From NCBI GenBank assembly GCA_958295515.1, contig CATQGW010000005.1:310001-374000 (forward strand): 64,000 nt of DNA. The letters run 5' to 3'. A model generated the notes under the pieces. It saw only the letters and a list, made by a program, of their open reading frames with translations, was not told where the DNA came from and searched no databases. This document shows positions 16,574 through 24,845 of the stretch, piece by piece. The position numbers and the translations under genes were made by a program. Source of the DNA: an uncultured Dehalococcoidia bacterium. Lineage in GTDB: Bacteria; Chloroflexota; Dehalococcoidia; Bin125. How positions within the stretch are numbered: position 1 is the stretch's first letter; each line of letters opens with the position of its first letter.

Positions 16574-17797
16574 TCACCCAATCACACCCAACGACGCCAA
16601 CTCCGCAATCTCCGCCTCACCCAAACCCAGACGCTCCGCCAACACCTCCGCACTGTGCTCACCCAAATCCGGCGCATCACGAACAATCCGCGCCGGCGTC
16701 CCCAGCAAATCCACCGGATGCCGCAGCGTCGGCACCCCCCCGTAACGCCGATGCTCATGCTCCGCCAAATACCCATTCGCCGCCACCGCCGGATCACCCG
16801 GCAAATCCCCCACCTTCTGCACCCGCGTGAAAATCAAATTCGGCTCCCGCCCCAGCCGAGCCTCCCACTCCGCACGCGGCGCCGAGCCGAACCGCTCCTC
16901 CAAAATCCCAATCAACACCCCGCAATGCTCCCCCATTGCCTCCAACGTCGTAAACCGCGCATCACCAACCAACTCCTCCAAACCCGCCGCCCGGCAGAAC
17001 GACCCCCAATCCCGCTCCGCCTCCAAAATCCCCAACATCAACCACTCCCCATCCCCGCACCGATACAAATTCCACAGCGGATTCGCCGCCCGACTCCGGT
17101 CGAACCGCGGCCACTCCTCAAACCCCTGCAACATCGACACACTCACCCCCCAATACGACAACCACATCGTCGCCATAATATGCGACACCTCCACCCGCTG
17201 CCCCACCCCCCCATTCCGCTCCCGCGCCGCAATCGCCGCCAACACCCCATACGCCAAACACGTCGCCCCCATCACATCCGCAACCCCCAACGTATTCCAG
17301 TTCGGCGGATCCCCCGGGGCGCCCATCGAATACATAAACCCCGCCCGCGCCTGCCCCACCGCATCCAGCGCCGGCAAATGCGCCTCCGCACCCTGAAACC
17401 CGTAACCCGCCGTCGCCGCATGAATCAGCCCCGGATTCAACTCCGCAAGCGCCTCATACCCCAACCCGAACTTCTCAAACGTCCCCGGCCGATAATTCTC
17501 AATAAACACATCAGACCCCGCAATCAACCCCCGAAAAATCTCCCGCCCCCGCTCCGTCTTCAAATCCAGCGCCAGCGAACGCTTATTCCGGTTCACCGCC
17601 TCAAACAGCGCCGAACGCCCATCCTCCATCAAATTCGGAATCCCCGCCACACTCACCACAAACCGCGCCGCATCCGGCCGCGTCGGCGACTCCACCTTAA
17701 TCACATCCGCCCCCAAATCCCCCAACATCATCCCCCCAATCGGCCCAAACCCCCACGTCGAGCACTCCACCACCCGAATACCGTCCAGCGCGCCCAT
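16574..17797 (-). CDS. Type III (CaiB/BaiF) CoA transferase
   Basis: The 407-residue protein begins MGALDGIRVVECSTWGFGPI and continues LGDLGADVIKVESP, VNRNKRSLALDLKTERGRE and ENYRPGTFEKFGLGY, all family III hallmarks. The catalytic Asp that forms the acyl anhydride is probably Asp145 in LPALDAVGQA. Such enzymes move CoA between carboxylic acids. The start is ATG 17797 with GGAGG upstream, rather than an in-frame GTG. It follows an acyl-CoA mutase gene by 20 bases on the same strand, so the two probably act in one acyl-CoA pathway; the substrates are not readable from sequence. Confidence 0.9.
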   Translation of the reverse strand: MGALDGIRVVECSTWGFGPIGGMMLGDLGADVIKVESPTRPDAARFVVSVAGIPNLMEDGRSALFEAVNRNKRSLALDLKTERGREIFRGLIAGSDVFIENYRPGTFEKFGLGYEALAELNPGLIHAATAGYGFQGAEAHLPALDAVGQARAGFMYSMGAPGDPPNWNTLGVADVMGATCLAYGVLAAIAARERNGGVGQRVEVSHIMATMWLSYWGVSVSMLQGFEEWPRFDRSRAANPLWNLYRCGDGEWLMLGILEAERDWGSFCRAAGLEELVGDARFTTLEAMGEHCGVLIGILEERFGSAPRAEWEARLGREPNLIFTRVQKVGDLPGDPAVAANGYLAEHEHRRYGGVPTLRHPVDLLGTPARIVRDAPDLGEHSAEVLAERLGLGEAEIAELASLGVIG

Positions 17798-17817
17798 CAC
17801 AGCGACCCCCTCCACGA

Positions 17818-19494
17818 CTACAGCACAATCTGTTCACGGTGCTCGCCGAACACCTCGCGCATCGCCCCCATCATCTCCCCCAACGTGCAATACGCATGCA
17901 CCGCCTCCAAAATCTGCGGCATCGTATTCCGCCGCGGATCACGGCACGCCTGCTGCAACCCATTCAGCGCATCCGCCGCCGCCACAGCATCCCGCTCACC
18001 CCGCGTCCGACGCAAACGCTCCAAATGCCGCGCCTCCCCCTCCGGATCCATCTCCAAAATCGGAATCTCCAGCGGCTCCTCCAACTCGAAATCATTCACC
18101 CCCACAATCGTCCGCTCTCCACGCTCAATCTCCCGCTGGAAACGCGACGACGCATCCGCAATCTCCTTCTGGAAATACCCCGTCTCAATCGCCGCAATCA
18201 CCCCCCCCAGCGCCTCAATCTGCTCGAAATACTCATACACCTCCCGCTCAATCTCGTTCGTCAACTGCTCCACAAAGTACGACCCCCCCAGCGGATCCAC
18301 CGTATTCACCACCCCCGACTCATGCATGATCACCTGCTGCGTACGCACCGCCAGACGCGCCGCCTTCTCGCTCGGCAGCGCCAGCGCCTCATCCATCGCA
18401 TCCGTATGCAGCGACTGCGTACCACCCAGCACCGCCGCCAACGCCTGAATCGTCACCCGCAGCAAATTCACCTCCGGCTGCACATCCGTCAGCGACACCC
18501 CCGCCGTCTGCGTATGGAACCGCATCCACCACGAACGCTCATTCTCCGCACCGTACGTCTCCCGCATCTCCCGCGCCCAAATCCGCCGCGCCGCCCGAAA
18601 CTTCGCCACCTCCTCGAAAAAGTCGTTATGACTGTTGAAGAAGAACGACAGCCGCGGCGCAAACTCATCAATCGACATCCCTCGCTCCAGCGCCCAACGC
18701 ACATACTCCAGCCCGTCCGCCAGCGTAAACGCCAACTCCTGCGCCGCCGTCGAACCCGCCTCCCGAATGTGATACCCCGAAACCGAAATACTGTTCCAGC
18801 GCGGCATCCACTCGCTCGCGAACTCCACCGTATCCGTCACCAGCCGCATCGACGGACGCGGCGGAAACACATACTCATTCTGCGCAATGTACTCCTTCAG
18901 AATGTCGTTCTGCAGCGTCCCCCCCAGCTTCGCCCGGTCAATCCCCCGCTTCTCCGCCGCCGCGATATACATCCCCCAAATCAGCGGCGCCGGCGAATTG
19001 ATCGTCATCGAAGTCGTAATCTGATCCAGCGGCAGCTCAGCCAGCAGCAGCTCCATATCCGCCAGCGACGACACCGCCACCCCGCACTTCCCAAACTCCC
19101 CCGCCGCCAGCGGATCATCGTGGTCGTAGCCCATCAGCGTCGGCATATCGAACGCGATGCTCAACCCCGTCTGCCCATCCTCCAGCAGCCGCCGAAAGCG
19201 CAAATTCGTCTCCTCCGCGCTCCCAAACCCCGCGAACATCCGAATCGTCCACGGCCGCCCCCGATACCCCGTCGGATGCACCCCCCGCGTGTACGGATAC
19301 TCCCCCGGCAGCCCCAAATCCCGCCGCGCATCCCAGCCCGCATCCGCCAACGTCGTCGCGTCGTAGAGCCGCTCCACCGGCCGCGAAGACACCGTCATAA
19401 ACGGCCCCACCCGCTCCCGACCCTCCGCCTCCACCCGCGCCTCCCAGCGCCCACGTTCCCCCCGCAGCGCCGCAATCGTCTCCCCGTCCAGCAT
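17818..19494 (-). CDS. B12-dependent acyl-CoA mutase, large (catalytic) subunit
   Basis: The 558-residue chain is the TIM-barrel subunit of the methylmalonyl-CoA mutase family ([64 protein letters not shown]). It lacks the C-terminal cobalamin-binding domain, so it needs a separate small subunit, not present here. The key positions align with Propionibacterium mutase at a constant offset of two: Phe87 for Tyr89, Gln205 for Arg207, His242 for His244. Phe and Gln are the isobutyryl-CoA-mutase pattern, while Ala114 rules against the 2-hydroxyisobutyryl-CoA type. AAGGAGGT precedes ATG 19494. Confidence 0.9.
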   Translation of the reverse strand: MLDGETIAALRGERGRWEARVEAEGRERVGPFMTVSSRPVERLYDATTLADAGWDARRDLGLPGEYPYTRGVHPTGYRGRPWTIRMFAGFGSAEETNLRFRRLLEDGQTGLSIAFDMPTLMGYDHDDPLAAGEFGKCGVAVSSLADMELLLAELPLDQITTSMTINSPAPLIWGMYIAAAEKRGIDRAKLGGTLQNDILKEYIAQNEYVFPPRPSMRLVTDTVEFASEWMPRWNSISVSGYHIREAGSTAAQELAFTLADGLEYVRWALERGMSIDEFAPRLSFFFNSHNDFFEEVAKFRAARRIWAREMRETYGAENERSWWMRFHTQTAGVSLTDVQPEVNLLRVTIQALAAVLGGTQSLHTDAMDEALALPSEKAARLAVRTQQVIMHESGVVNTVDPLGGSYFVEQLTNEIEREVYEYFEQIEALGGVIAAIETGYFQKEIADASSRFQREIERGERTIVGVNDFELEEPLEIPILEMDPEGEARHLERLRRTRGERDAVAAADALNGLQQACRDPRRNTMPQILEAVHAYCTLGEMMGAMREVFGEHREQIVL

Positions 19495-19565
19495 CCCGAA
19501 CCTCCTTACCCCAACACCCCCCAATCTACCCCAAAACCCCTTCCGTCACACCCACAAGAGGAGCT

Positions 19566-19640
19566 CCGTCATTCCCGCCCCCTTTTCCGTCATTCCCGCG
19601 AAAGCGGGAATCCCCCACGCACCACCTCCCAAGCCCATTC
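19566..19640. repeat. Type B palindromic repeats upstream of the mutase gene
   Basis: A half copy (CCGTCATTCCCGCCCCCTTTT) is followed by a full type B hairpin, TTCCCGC-GAAA-GCGGGAA, then a conserved CACCACCTCCCA tail and another half copy. The same composite, with one or two changes, occurs at 19976-20046, so the small gene between them is bracketed by near-identical repeats. Confidence 0.8.
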
Positions 19641-19698
19641 CCGTCATTCCCCCGCACCCACGGCACCACCATCATCCCGCCTCAACACGCAGCGCCGT

Positions 19699-19965
19699 TC
19701 ACGACGTGAAGTGGCGCGTGAGCCACTCCTGGCCGAACAGCGCGAACGCGATGATCCACCACGAGCCCAACCCCAACCCGATCAATGCCGCGAGCAGCCT
19801 GCGCCGTTTGGGGTAGATCAAGAACCCCACCAGAATCGCAACCACCCCGGCCGCCAGGATCGCCGGAGCAAACGGCCCCAGCACGATCCCGCCGGCCATC
19901 CACACCACCCCAATCCCCATCAACCAGCCGCTCAGGACCCGACCCTGCCGGGATGGCGTCGACAT
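19699..19965 (-). CDS. Small membrane protein
   Basis: An 88-residue protein with a short basic N terminus (MSTPSRQGRV) and three probable membrane segments: around residues 12-30 (LMGIGVVWMAGGIVLG), 32-48 (APAILAAGVVAILVGFL) and 55-78 (LLAALIGLGLGSWWIIAFALFG). ATG 19965 has AGGGGG 5 bases upstream; an upstream in-frame extension only translates the intergenic repeat. It is bracketed by direct copies of the type B repeat composite. I do not recognise a family. Confidence 0.6.
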   Translation of the reverse strand: MSTPSRQGRVLSGWLMGIGVVWMAGGIVLGPFAPAILAAGVVAILVGFLIYPKRRRLLAALIGLGLGSWWIIAFALFGQEWLTRHFTS

Positions 19966-19975
19966 CTCGCCCCCT

Positions 19976-20046
19976 AAGTCCGTCATTCCCGCCCCCTTTT
20001 CCGTCATTCCCGCGAACGCGGGAACCCCCCCGCACCACCTCCCAAC
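19976..20046. repeat. Type B palindromic repeat composite, second copy
   Basis: Half copy plus full hairpin (TTCCCGC-GAAC-GCGGGAA) and the CACCACCTCCCA tail, in direct orientation relative to the copy at 19566-19640. The C in the loop (GAAC for GAAA) preserves pairing. Confidence 0.8.
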
Positions 20047-20050
20047 CCCA

Positions 20051-20821
20051 TCACACCCCCCCAATCCCCCGCACCGCAGGCACCACCATCACCCCCTTCC
20101 CAACCTCCCCAAACCCCTGCCACGGCCGCCCCCCATCAACCCACCCCGCCATATACGCGCAGACCAAACCATCCAGCCGATCCTCCCGACCCTTCAACCC
20201 CTTACCCCGAAGCACCGGCTCAGGCTCCTCCAGCAACTCCTCAAGCTCAGCCCCAACCCGCAGCCGCGGATCCGCCCCGGCCCCGCACAGCCACTCCCGA
20301 ATCGCCCCCGCCAGCTCCCGCTGCCCCCGACGCATCTGAGCAACGTTCCTCTTCTTCTTCTTCTTGTACTTGATCGTCCGCTCCAGCCCAAACAACTCCA
20401 CCATCACCACATGCGGATACGTCTCAAACACCAGCCGCCCACCGCCGACATCCCCCGCCTCCTCAACCAACCCCGCCCCCCGCGCCCTCAGCGCACCCAG
20501 CAACTGCCCGCCCCGACGCCCCCCCCCAGGCCGCCCAAGATTCGTCGAATACGCACCCGCCTCAAAGCGGTGGTACCACCGGCTCACCTCCCGGTCAGCC
20601 GCCCGACTCCCCGTCCAGTTGCGAATCACCAGCGGAGCATCCACCGCCGCCACCCAATCTCCCCGCTCCGGCTCAATCCACTCCACGATCTCCTCCAGCG
20701 AGCCGCACAGCTCAACCCGCGAAAGCTCCAGCTCATCACCATCCCAAACCAGCTCCACGCACCCCGTCCCGTTCCGCTCGCTCCACGCCAGATCAACCCC
20801 AATCAACCGCCGCCCGCTCAC
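20051..20821 (-). CDS. DUF429-family protein
   Basis: The 256-residue protein has the RNase-H-like DUF429 pattern: RLIGVDLAWSERNGTG at the N terminus, WVAAVDAPLVIRN near residue 70, FETYPHVVMVELFG near 140 and KGREDRLDGLVCAYMAGW near the C terminus, with acidic residues that could bind metal. The function of the family is unknown. It starts with GTG in a GTGA overlap with the Cys-cluster gene upstream; a longer in-frame start would lie inside that gene. A run of five lysines near residue 148 is unusual. Confidence 0.75.
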   Translation of the reverse strand: MSGRRLIGVDLAWSERNGTGCVELVWDGDELELSRVELCGSLEEIVEWIEPERGDWVAAVDAPLVIRNWTGSRAADREVSRWYHRFEAGAYSTNLGRPGGGRRGGQLLGALRARGAGLVEEAGDVGGGRLVFETYPHVVMVELFGLERTIKYKKKKKRNVAQMRRGQRELAGAIREWLCGAGADPRLRVGAELEELLEEPEPVLRGKGLKGREDRLDGLVCAYMAGWVDGGRPWQGFGEVGKGVMVVPAVRGIGGV

Positions 20822-21282
20822 CCGCGCCCCCCTTGCAGACGCCAAATCCCATCCAGCAGTTCGCCCCACTCCTCCAACGACAGCGGCGCCCCCACAAAGC
20901 CCGGACACGCCGGATCCCGCATCAACAGCGGCGCGGCGCCCTCAAAATGCAGCAAATACGGATACTGCGCGCACCCCCGCGGACGCAGCGCATACTCCCC
21001 GCAGCGCAAATCCTCCGTCAGCAGACCGCACGCCCCGTCCGCATCCTGCGCCAGCAGCGACACCGCACCATGCTCCTCAATCTCCGCCAGCGGAATCAGC
21101 CGCGCCGACTCCGCCTCATCCAAATCCACCCGATACGGCGCGCGGCAGCACAGCGCACCGCACTCGTCCGCCAGACAAACGAACGACGCCGTCCCCGGCA
21201 GCACCAGCCGCTCCGACGACCCAGGCGCAAACGCCTCAGCCGCCGCCCGCAGACGCGCGCTCAGCCGCCCGACCGACGGCAC
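20818..21282 (-). CDS. YkgJ-type cysteine-cluster protein
   Basis: The 154-residue protein contains FVCLADECGALCCRAPYRVD, a CxxxxC-x3-CC cluster, and a second pair, DGACGLLTEDLRCGEYALRPRGCAQYPY. This is the metal-chelating pattern of YkgJ/CxxCxxCC proteins, thought to bind zinc or an iron-sulfur centre. GTG 21282 follows the stop of the radical SAM gene by 4 bases and reads straight into the family-like region; the longer open frame overlaps that gene and is not protein-like. Its partner reaction is unknown. Confidence 0.7.
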   Translation of the reverse strand: MPSVGRLSARLRAAAEAFAPGSSERLVLPGTASFVCLADECGALCCRAPYRVDLDEAESARLIPLAEIEEHGAVSLLAQDADGACGLLTEDLRCGEYALRPRGCAQYPYLLHFEGAAPLLMRDPACPGFVGAPLSLEEWGELLDGIWRLQGGRG

Positions 21283-21286
21283 CCGC

Positions 21287-22720
21287 TCAGCCGCCCGCCG
21301 CCGCGCCCTCGAACAGATGCAGCTCCTCCGCGCGCCCCCACGGGCTGCCCTCTTCCGCCAACAACTCCCGCAGCCGCGGCTCGTAGAAGAACTCCGTCTC
21401 CCCGCCCGCCGGACGCAACTCATCCAGCCACGACGCCTGATCGTCGTACGCCGCGAAGAACGGACGACCCACCCAGTCCGGATCCCGCCCCTGCAGGAAG
21501 CGCAGCACGATCATCTTCTCCCCCGCGTGCTCCACGACGCCCAGCACCTGCACCTTGCCCGGGCCGGCCGACATGCTCGGCCCGCGCACCGTGCGCGCGA
21601 CCCCGCTCACGTGCGAGTAGGCCTTGCGGAAAATCTCCTGGCACTCCACCAGCGGCAGCTCGAAATACCGCTTCGCCCCCGTGTCCCGTGCCACGAACAG
21701 GTAATACGGCACACAGCCCGCCTGCGCCTGCTCCGCCCACATCTCCGAGAGCAACTGCGAATCGTTGTTGATGTGCTTCAGCAGCGGCGTCTGCGTCCGA
21801 ATCTGCGCCCCCGTCGCACGAATCCGCCGCACCGCCTCCAGCGCCACCTCCGTCCGCAACTCCGCCGGATGGTTGAAATGCGCCATCAGCGCCAGCTGCA
21901 TGCCCGAATCCACCACCTCCCGGAACAGCGCCAGCAAATCCTCCGCGTCATCGTCGTAGATGAACCGGTGCGGCCAGTACGCAATCGCCTTCGAGCCGAT
22001 CCGCACCGTCCGCAGCTGGTGCCCCGCATCCGGCGCAATCAGCGGCTCAATGTAGTCCCGCAGCGCCGCCGTCTTCATGATCAGCGGATCCCCGCCCGTG
22101 AACAGCACATCCGACACCTCATGGTGCTGCGACACATACCCCGCCAGACGCTCCCCCTCCCGCATCGCAAACTTCTTCCCCTCCAGCCCCACAAACTGCG
22201 GCCAGCGGAAGCAGAACGTGCAGTAAGCGTGGCAGGTCTGCCCCTGCGACGGGAAAAACAACGCCGTCTCCCGATACTTGTGCTGCATCCCCTCCAGCGC
22301 CGCCCCGTCCAGCTGCGGCATGTTGTGCTCCATCTGCCCCGCCGGATGCGGATTCAGCGTCATCCGAATCTCGTCCGCGATCACCTTCAGCTCCCGCGCA
22401 TCCTTCCCGCTGTCGATCGCCGACGCCATCCGGTCGAAATCCGCCGGCGCAAGCATCTCCCGCTGCGGGAACGTCAGACGGAACATCCCGTCCGTCACCC
22501 CGTCGTCCCAGTTGATCAGATGATCCACCACATAGCGGTTCGACTTGAACGGCAGCACCCGCCCCACCACGTGAATGTCGTGGATGATCTCGTCCGGCAG
22601 CGCCTGAATCTGCGGCAGCTTCTCGAAATTGTGCAGGTTGATCGCCTGGTACCGATCCGAGGAAAAGTCCTCCACCGAGAGCACCGGCAATTCCGCAGTC
22701 GTCATGTTCGCAGTCGTCAT
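21287..22720 (-). CDS. KamA-family radical SAM/PLP aminomutase-like protein
   Basis: The 477-residue protein has TLNPHPAGQ, the radical SAM cluster CHAYCTFC (Cys163, Cys167, Cys170), VLFTGGDPLIM and VPYYLF, the layout of lysine 2,3-aminomutases. The PLP lysine is probably the one in SMSAGPGK near residue 400. At the two places where Clostridium lysine aminomutase has the aspartates that grip the lysine side chain (Asp293, Asp330), this protein shows Arg and Ser by my alignment, so its substrate is probably not lysine. ATG 22720 has GGAGGGAG upstream. It is coupled to the YkgJ-like and DUF429 genes. Confidence 0.85.
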   Translation of the reverse strand: MTTANMTTAELPVLSVEDFSSDRYQAINLHNFEKLPQIQALPDEIIHDIHVVGRVLPFKSNRYVVDHLINWDDGVTDGMFRLTFPQREMLAPADFDRMASAIDSGKDARELKVIADEIRMTLNPHPAGQMEHNMPQLDGAALEGMQHKYRETALFFPSQGQTCHAYCTFCFRWPQFVGLEGKKFAMREGERLAGYVSQHHEVSDVLFTGGDPLIMKTAALRDYIEPLIAPDAGHQLRTVRIGSKAIAYWPHRFIYDDDAEDLLALFREVVDSGMQLALMAHFNHPAELRTEVALEAVRRIRATGAQIRTQTPLLKHINNDSQLLSEMWAEQAQAGCVPYYLFVARDTGAKRYFELPLVECQEIFRKAYSHVSGVARTVRGPSMSAGPGKVQVLGVVEHAGEKMIVLRFLQGRDPDWVGRPFFAAYDDQASWLDELRPAGGETEFFYEPRLRELLAEEGSPWGRAEELHLFEGAAAGG

Positions 22721-22894
22721 GATCCGTCTCCCTCCAACGCGACTCTGACACACGCAGCGGCAAACCCTCAAGCCCGCCCTCGCCTGCGCGACACACCCAT
22801 TCTATCACCGCCCAAAGCGCCCTGAAGCGCCCCGAGCCTCTTGCAGCGCCCCGAAGCGCCCAAGAGCGTCTTGGAGCGCCCGCCCTCAACCCCC

Positions 22895-23791
22895 TCAGCC
22901 CTCAACCTGCCCCGAAAGCTCAATCAGCCCAATCTCCGGACGGCACAGCAGCCGCAGCGGAACCACCGCCGTCCCGAACCCCTGACTCACAATCACCTGC
23001 CCCCCGCCCCGCTCGAACACCCCAGCCGTCTGCCGCCGATTCACCAGCCGTGAATGCCGCACCGGCGCGCCGTAGCCCGGCAGCCGCACCTGCCCGCCAT
23101 GCGTGTGACCGCTGAACACCAGCGCCGGCGGACGCCCCAGCCGCAGCGCCGCGTCCGGACTATGCGTCAGCAACGCCGTCAGCACCCCCCCATCCTCGCC
23201 CTCCGGCGGCAGCGCCTGCTCCAGACGCGCCATCCCCACCGAATCATCCCCCGCACCCGCAATCCGCAGCGCCTCACCCCCAATCTCCGCCTGCTCCCAA
23301 CGATTCCGCAGCACCCGCACCCCCAACCCTTCCAACCGCTCCGTGAACGGCGACGCATCCACCAACCGCCGACGCCCCCCAAACACCCGCTGCCGCGCCG
23401 CCGCCATCCACTCCCCAACGGTCGTCACCGGTGCCAGATAATCATGCGCCCCCAGCGACGCATACACCCCGAACGGCGCATGCAGCAGCGAAAACGCCTC
23501 CACCGCCGCGTCCCAACCCGCCGCCGTCTCCACATAGTCCCCCGTCGCGAACACAATGTCGTACTCCAACTCCGCAACCAGCTCCGCAAACCGCGCCAGC
23601 GACGCCCCGTCCGCCGGAAAATGCGTGTCGCTGATGTGCAGCACCCGCAAACCCTCCAGACCCACCGGCAACCCCGGCACCACCACCCGCCGCCGCACCA
23701 CCTCCGCCCGCGTCGACTCCCACCAGGCGTAGCACGCCAGCCCGCCCCCAAGCGCCGCCCCCGCCGCGATCACCCGCATCAACACCGCCAT
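22895..23791 (-). CDS. Membrane-anchored metallophosphoesterase (YkuE/YaeI-like)
   Basis: The 298-residue protein has an N-terminal membrane anchor (residues 5-23) and the calcineurin-like motifs HISDTHF, FATGDYVE, LTHSPD and SGHTHGGQVRLPG. The motif normally written GNHD reads GAHD here (LGAHDYL), replacing a metal-bridging Asn. Relatives act on lipid or nucleotide phosphoesters at the membrane. It lies 11 bases after the aldo/keto reductase on the same strand. The Asn change could reduce or redirect activity. Confidence 0.85.
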   Translation of the reverse strand: MAVLMRVIAAGAALGGGLACYAWWESTRAEVVRRRVVVPGLPVGLEGLRVLHISDTHFPADGASLARFAELVAELEYDIVFATGDYVETAAGWDAAVEAFSLLHAPFGVYASLGAHDYLAPVTTVGEWMAAARQRVFGGRRRLVDASPFTERLEGLGVRVLRNRWEQAEIGGEALRIAGAGDDSVGMARLEQALPPEGEDGGVLTALLTHSPDAALRLGRPPALVFSGHTHGGQVRLPGYGAPVRHSRLVNRRQTAGVFERGGGQVIVSQGFGTAVVPLRLLCRPEIGLIELSGQVEG

Positions 23792-23802
23792 CGCCGAGCG
23801 CC

Positions 23803-24759
23803 CTACCCGCCCGACAAAATCGCGTCCACCTCCGCAAACTCCTCAGCGCTCAGCCGCCACGCCAGCGTCGACGCCACATTCGCCTCAATCTGCTCCGCCT
23901 TCGTCGCCCCCGCAATCACCGAGGACACCGCCCCGTCGCTCGCCAGCCACGACAACGCCAAATCCAGAATGCTGCGCCCACGCTCCCCCGCGTACCGCTC
24001 CAACGCCTCCAGCGTGTCGAAATTCGCCTCCGCCGTCAGCGCGTCAATCCGCGCCGGCATCGCCTGCTGCCACGCCGCCAACCGCGTCCCCGCCGGCAGC
24101 GGCTCCCCCCGCCGATACTTCCCCGTCAAAAACCCGCTCGCCAGCGGGAAAAACGGCAGCTGCCCCAGCCCAAACTCCCGACACGCCGGCATCACCTCCG
24201 CCTCCACCCCACGCTGCAGCAGACTCCACTCATTCTGCGCCGACACAAACCGCGCCAGCCCCCGCGTCCGCGACGCCCAGTCCGCGTTCGCAATCTGCCA
24301 CCCGCTGAAATTCGAGTGCCCGATGTACCGCACCACCCCACGACGCACCAAATCCGTCAGCGCCTCCAGCGTCTCCTCAATCGGCGTCTCCGCATCCGGC
24401 TGATGCATCTGGTAAACATCAATGTAGTCCGTCCCCAGACGCCGCAGCGACGCCGCCACCGCACGCTCAATGTAGTGCCGCGAACCCCCCCGCGTGAACG
24501 GCCCCTCCCCCACCGGCATCGCAAACTTCGTCGCGATCAGCACCTCCTCGCGCCGCGAACCCAGCGCCCGCCCCAAATACTCCTCCGAAAGACCACCCCC
24601 GTAGATGTCCGCCGTGTCGAAGAAATTAATCCCCGCCTCCAGCGCCGCCTCCACCACCGCCGCCGACCGCTCATAGTCCAGCCGCATCCCGAAATTGTTC
24701 GTCCCCAACCCCGCCAGCGAGACCTGCAAGCCCGAACTCCCCAAGCGTCGATATTCCAC
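23803..24759 (-). CDS. Aldo/keto reductase
   Basis: The 318-residue protein has the catalytic tetrad Asp48, Tyr53, Lys78 and His119 in FFDTADIYGGG, LIATKFA and VYQMHQPD, and a C-terminal NADP-binding stretch (SSVIAGATKAEQIEANV). It would reduce aldehydes or ketones with NADPH in the cytoplasm. It is of the potassium-channel-beta-like/YhdN type by wording. GTG 24759 is used, with AAGGA 7 bases upstream. Substrate unknown. Confidence 0.9.
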   Translation of the reverse strand: MEYRRLGSSGLQVSLAGLGTNNFGMRLDYERSAAVVEAALEAGINFFDTADIYGGGLSEEYLGRALGSRREEVLIATKFAMPVGEGPFTRGGSRHYIERAVAASLRRLGTDYIDVYQMHQPDAETPIEETLEALTDLVRRGVVRYIGHSNFSGWQIANADWASRTRGLARFVSAQNEWSLLQRGVEAEVMPACREFGLGQLPFFPLASGFLTGKYRRGEPLPAGTRLAAWQQAMPARIDALTAEANFDTLEALERYAGERGRSILDLALSWLASDGAVSSVIAGATKAEQIEANVASTLAWRLSAEEFAEVDAILSGG

Positions 24760-24845
24760 AGCCCCATCCTTCCCTGCCCCGCGATTTTACGCCACCTTGC
24801 ACATCCCCAAACACAACAACACGCAAAATCCGCCAAAATCAACAA

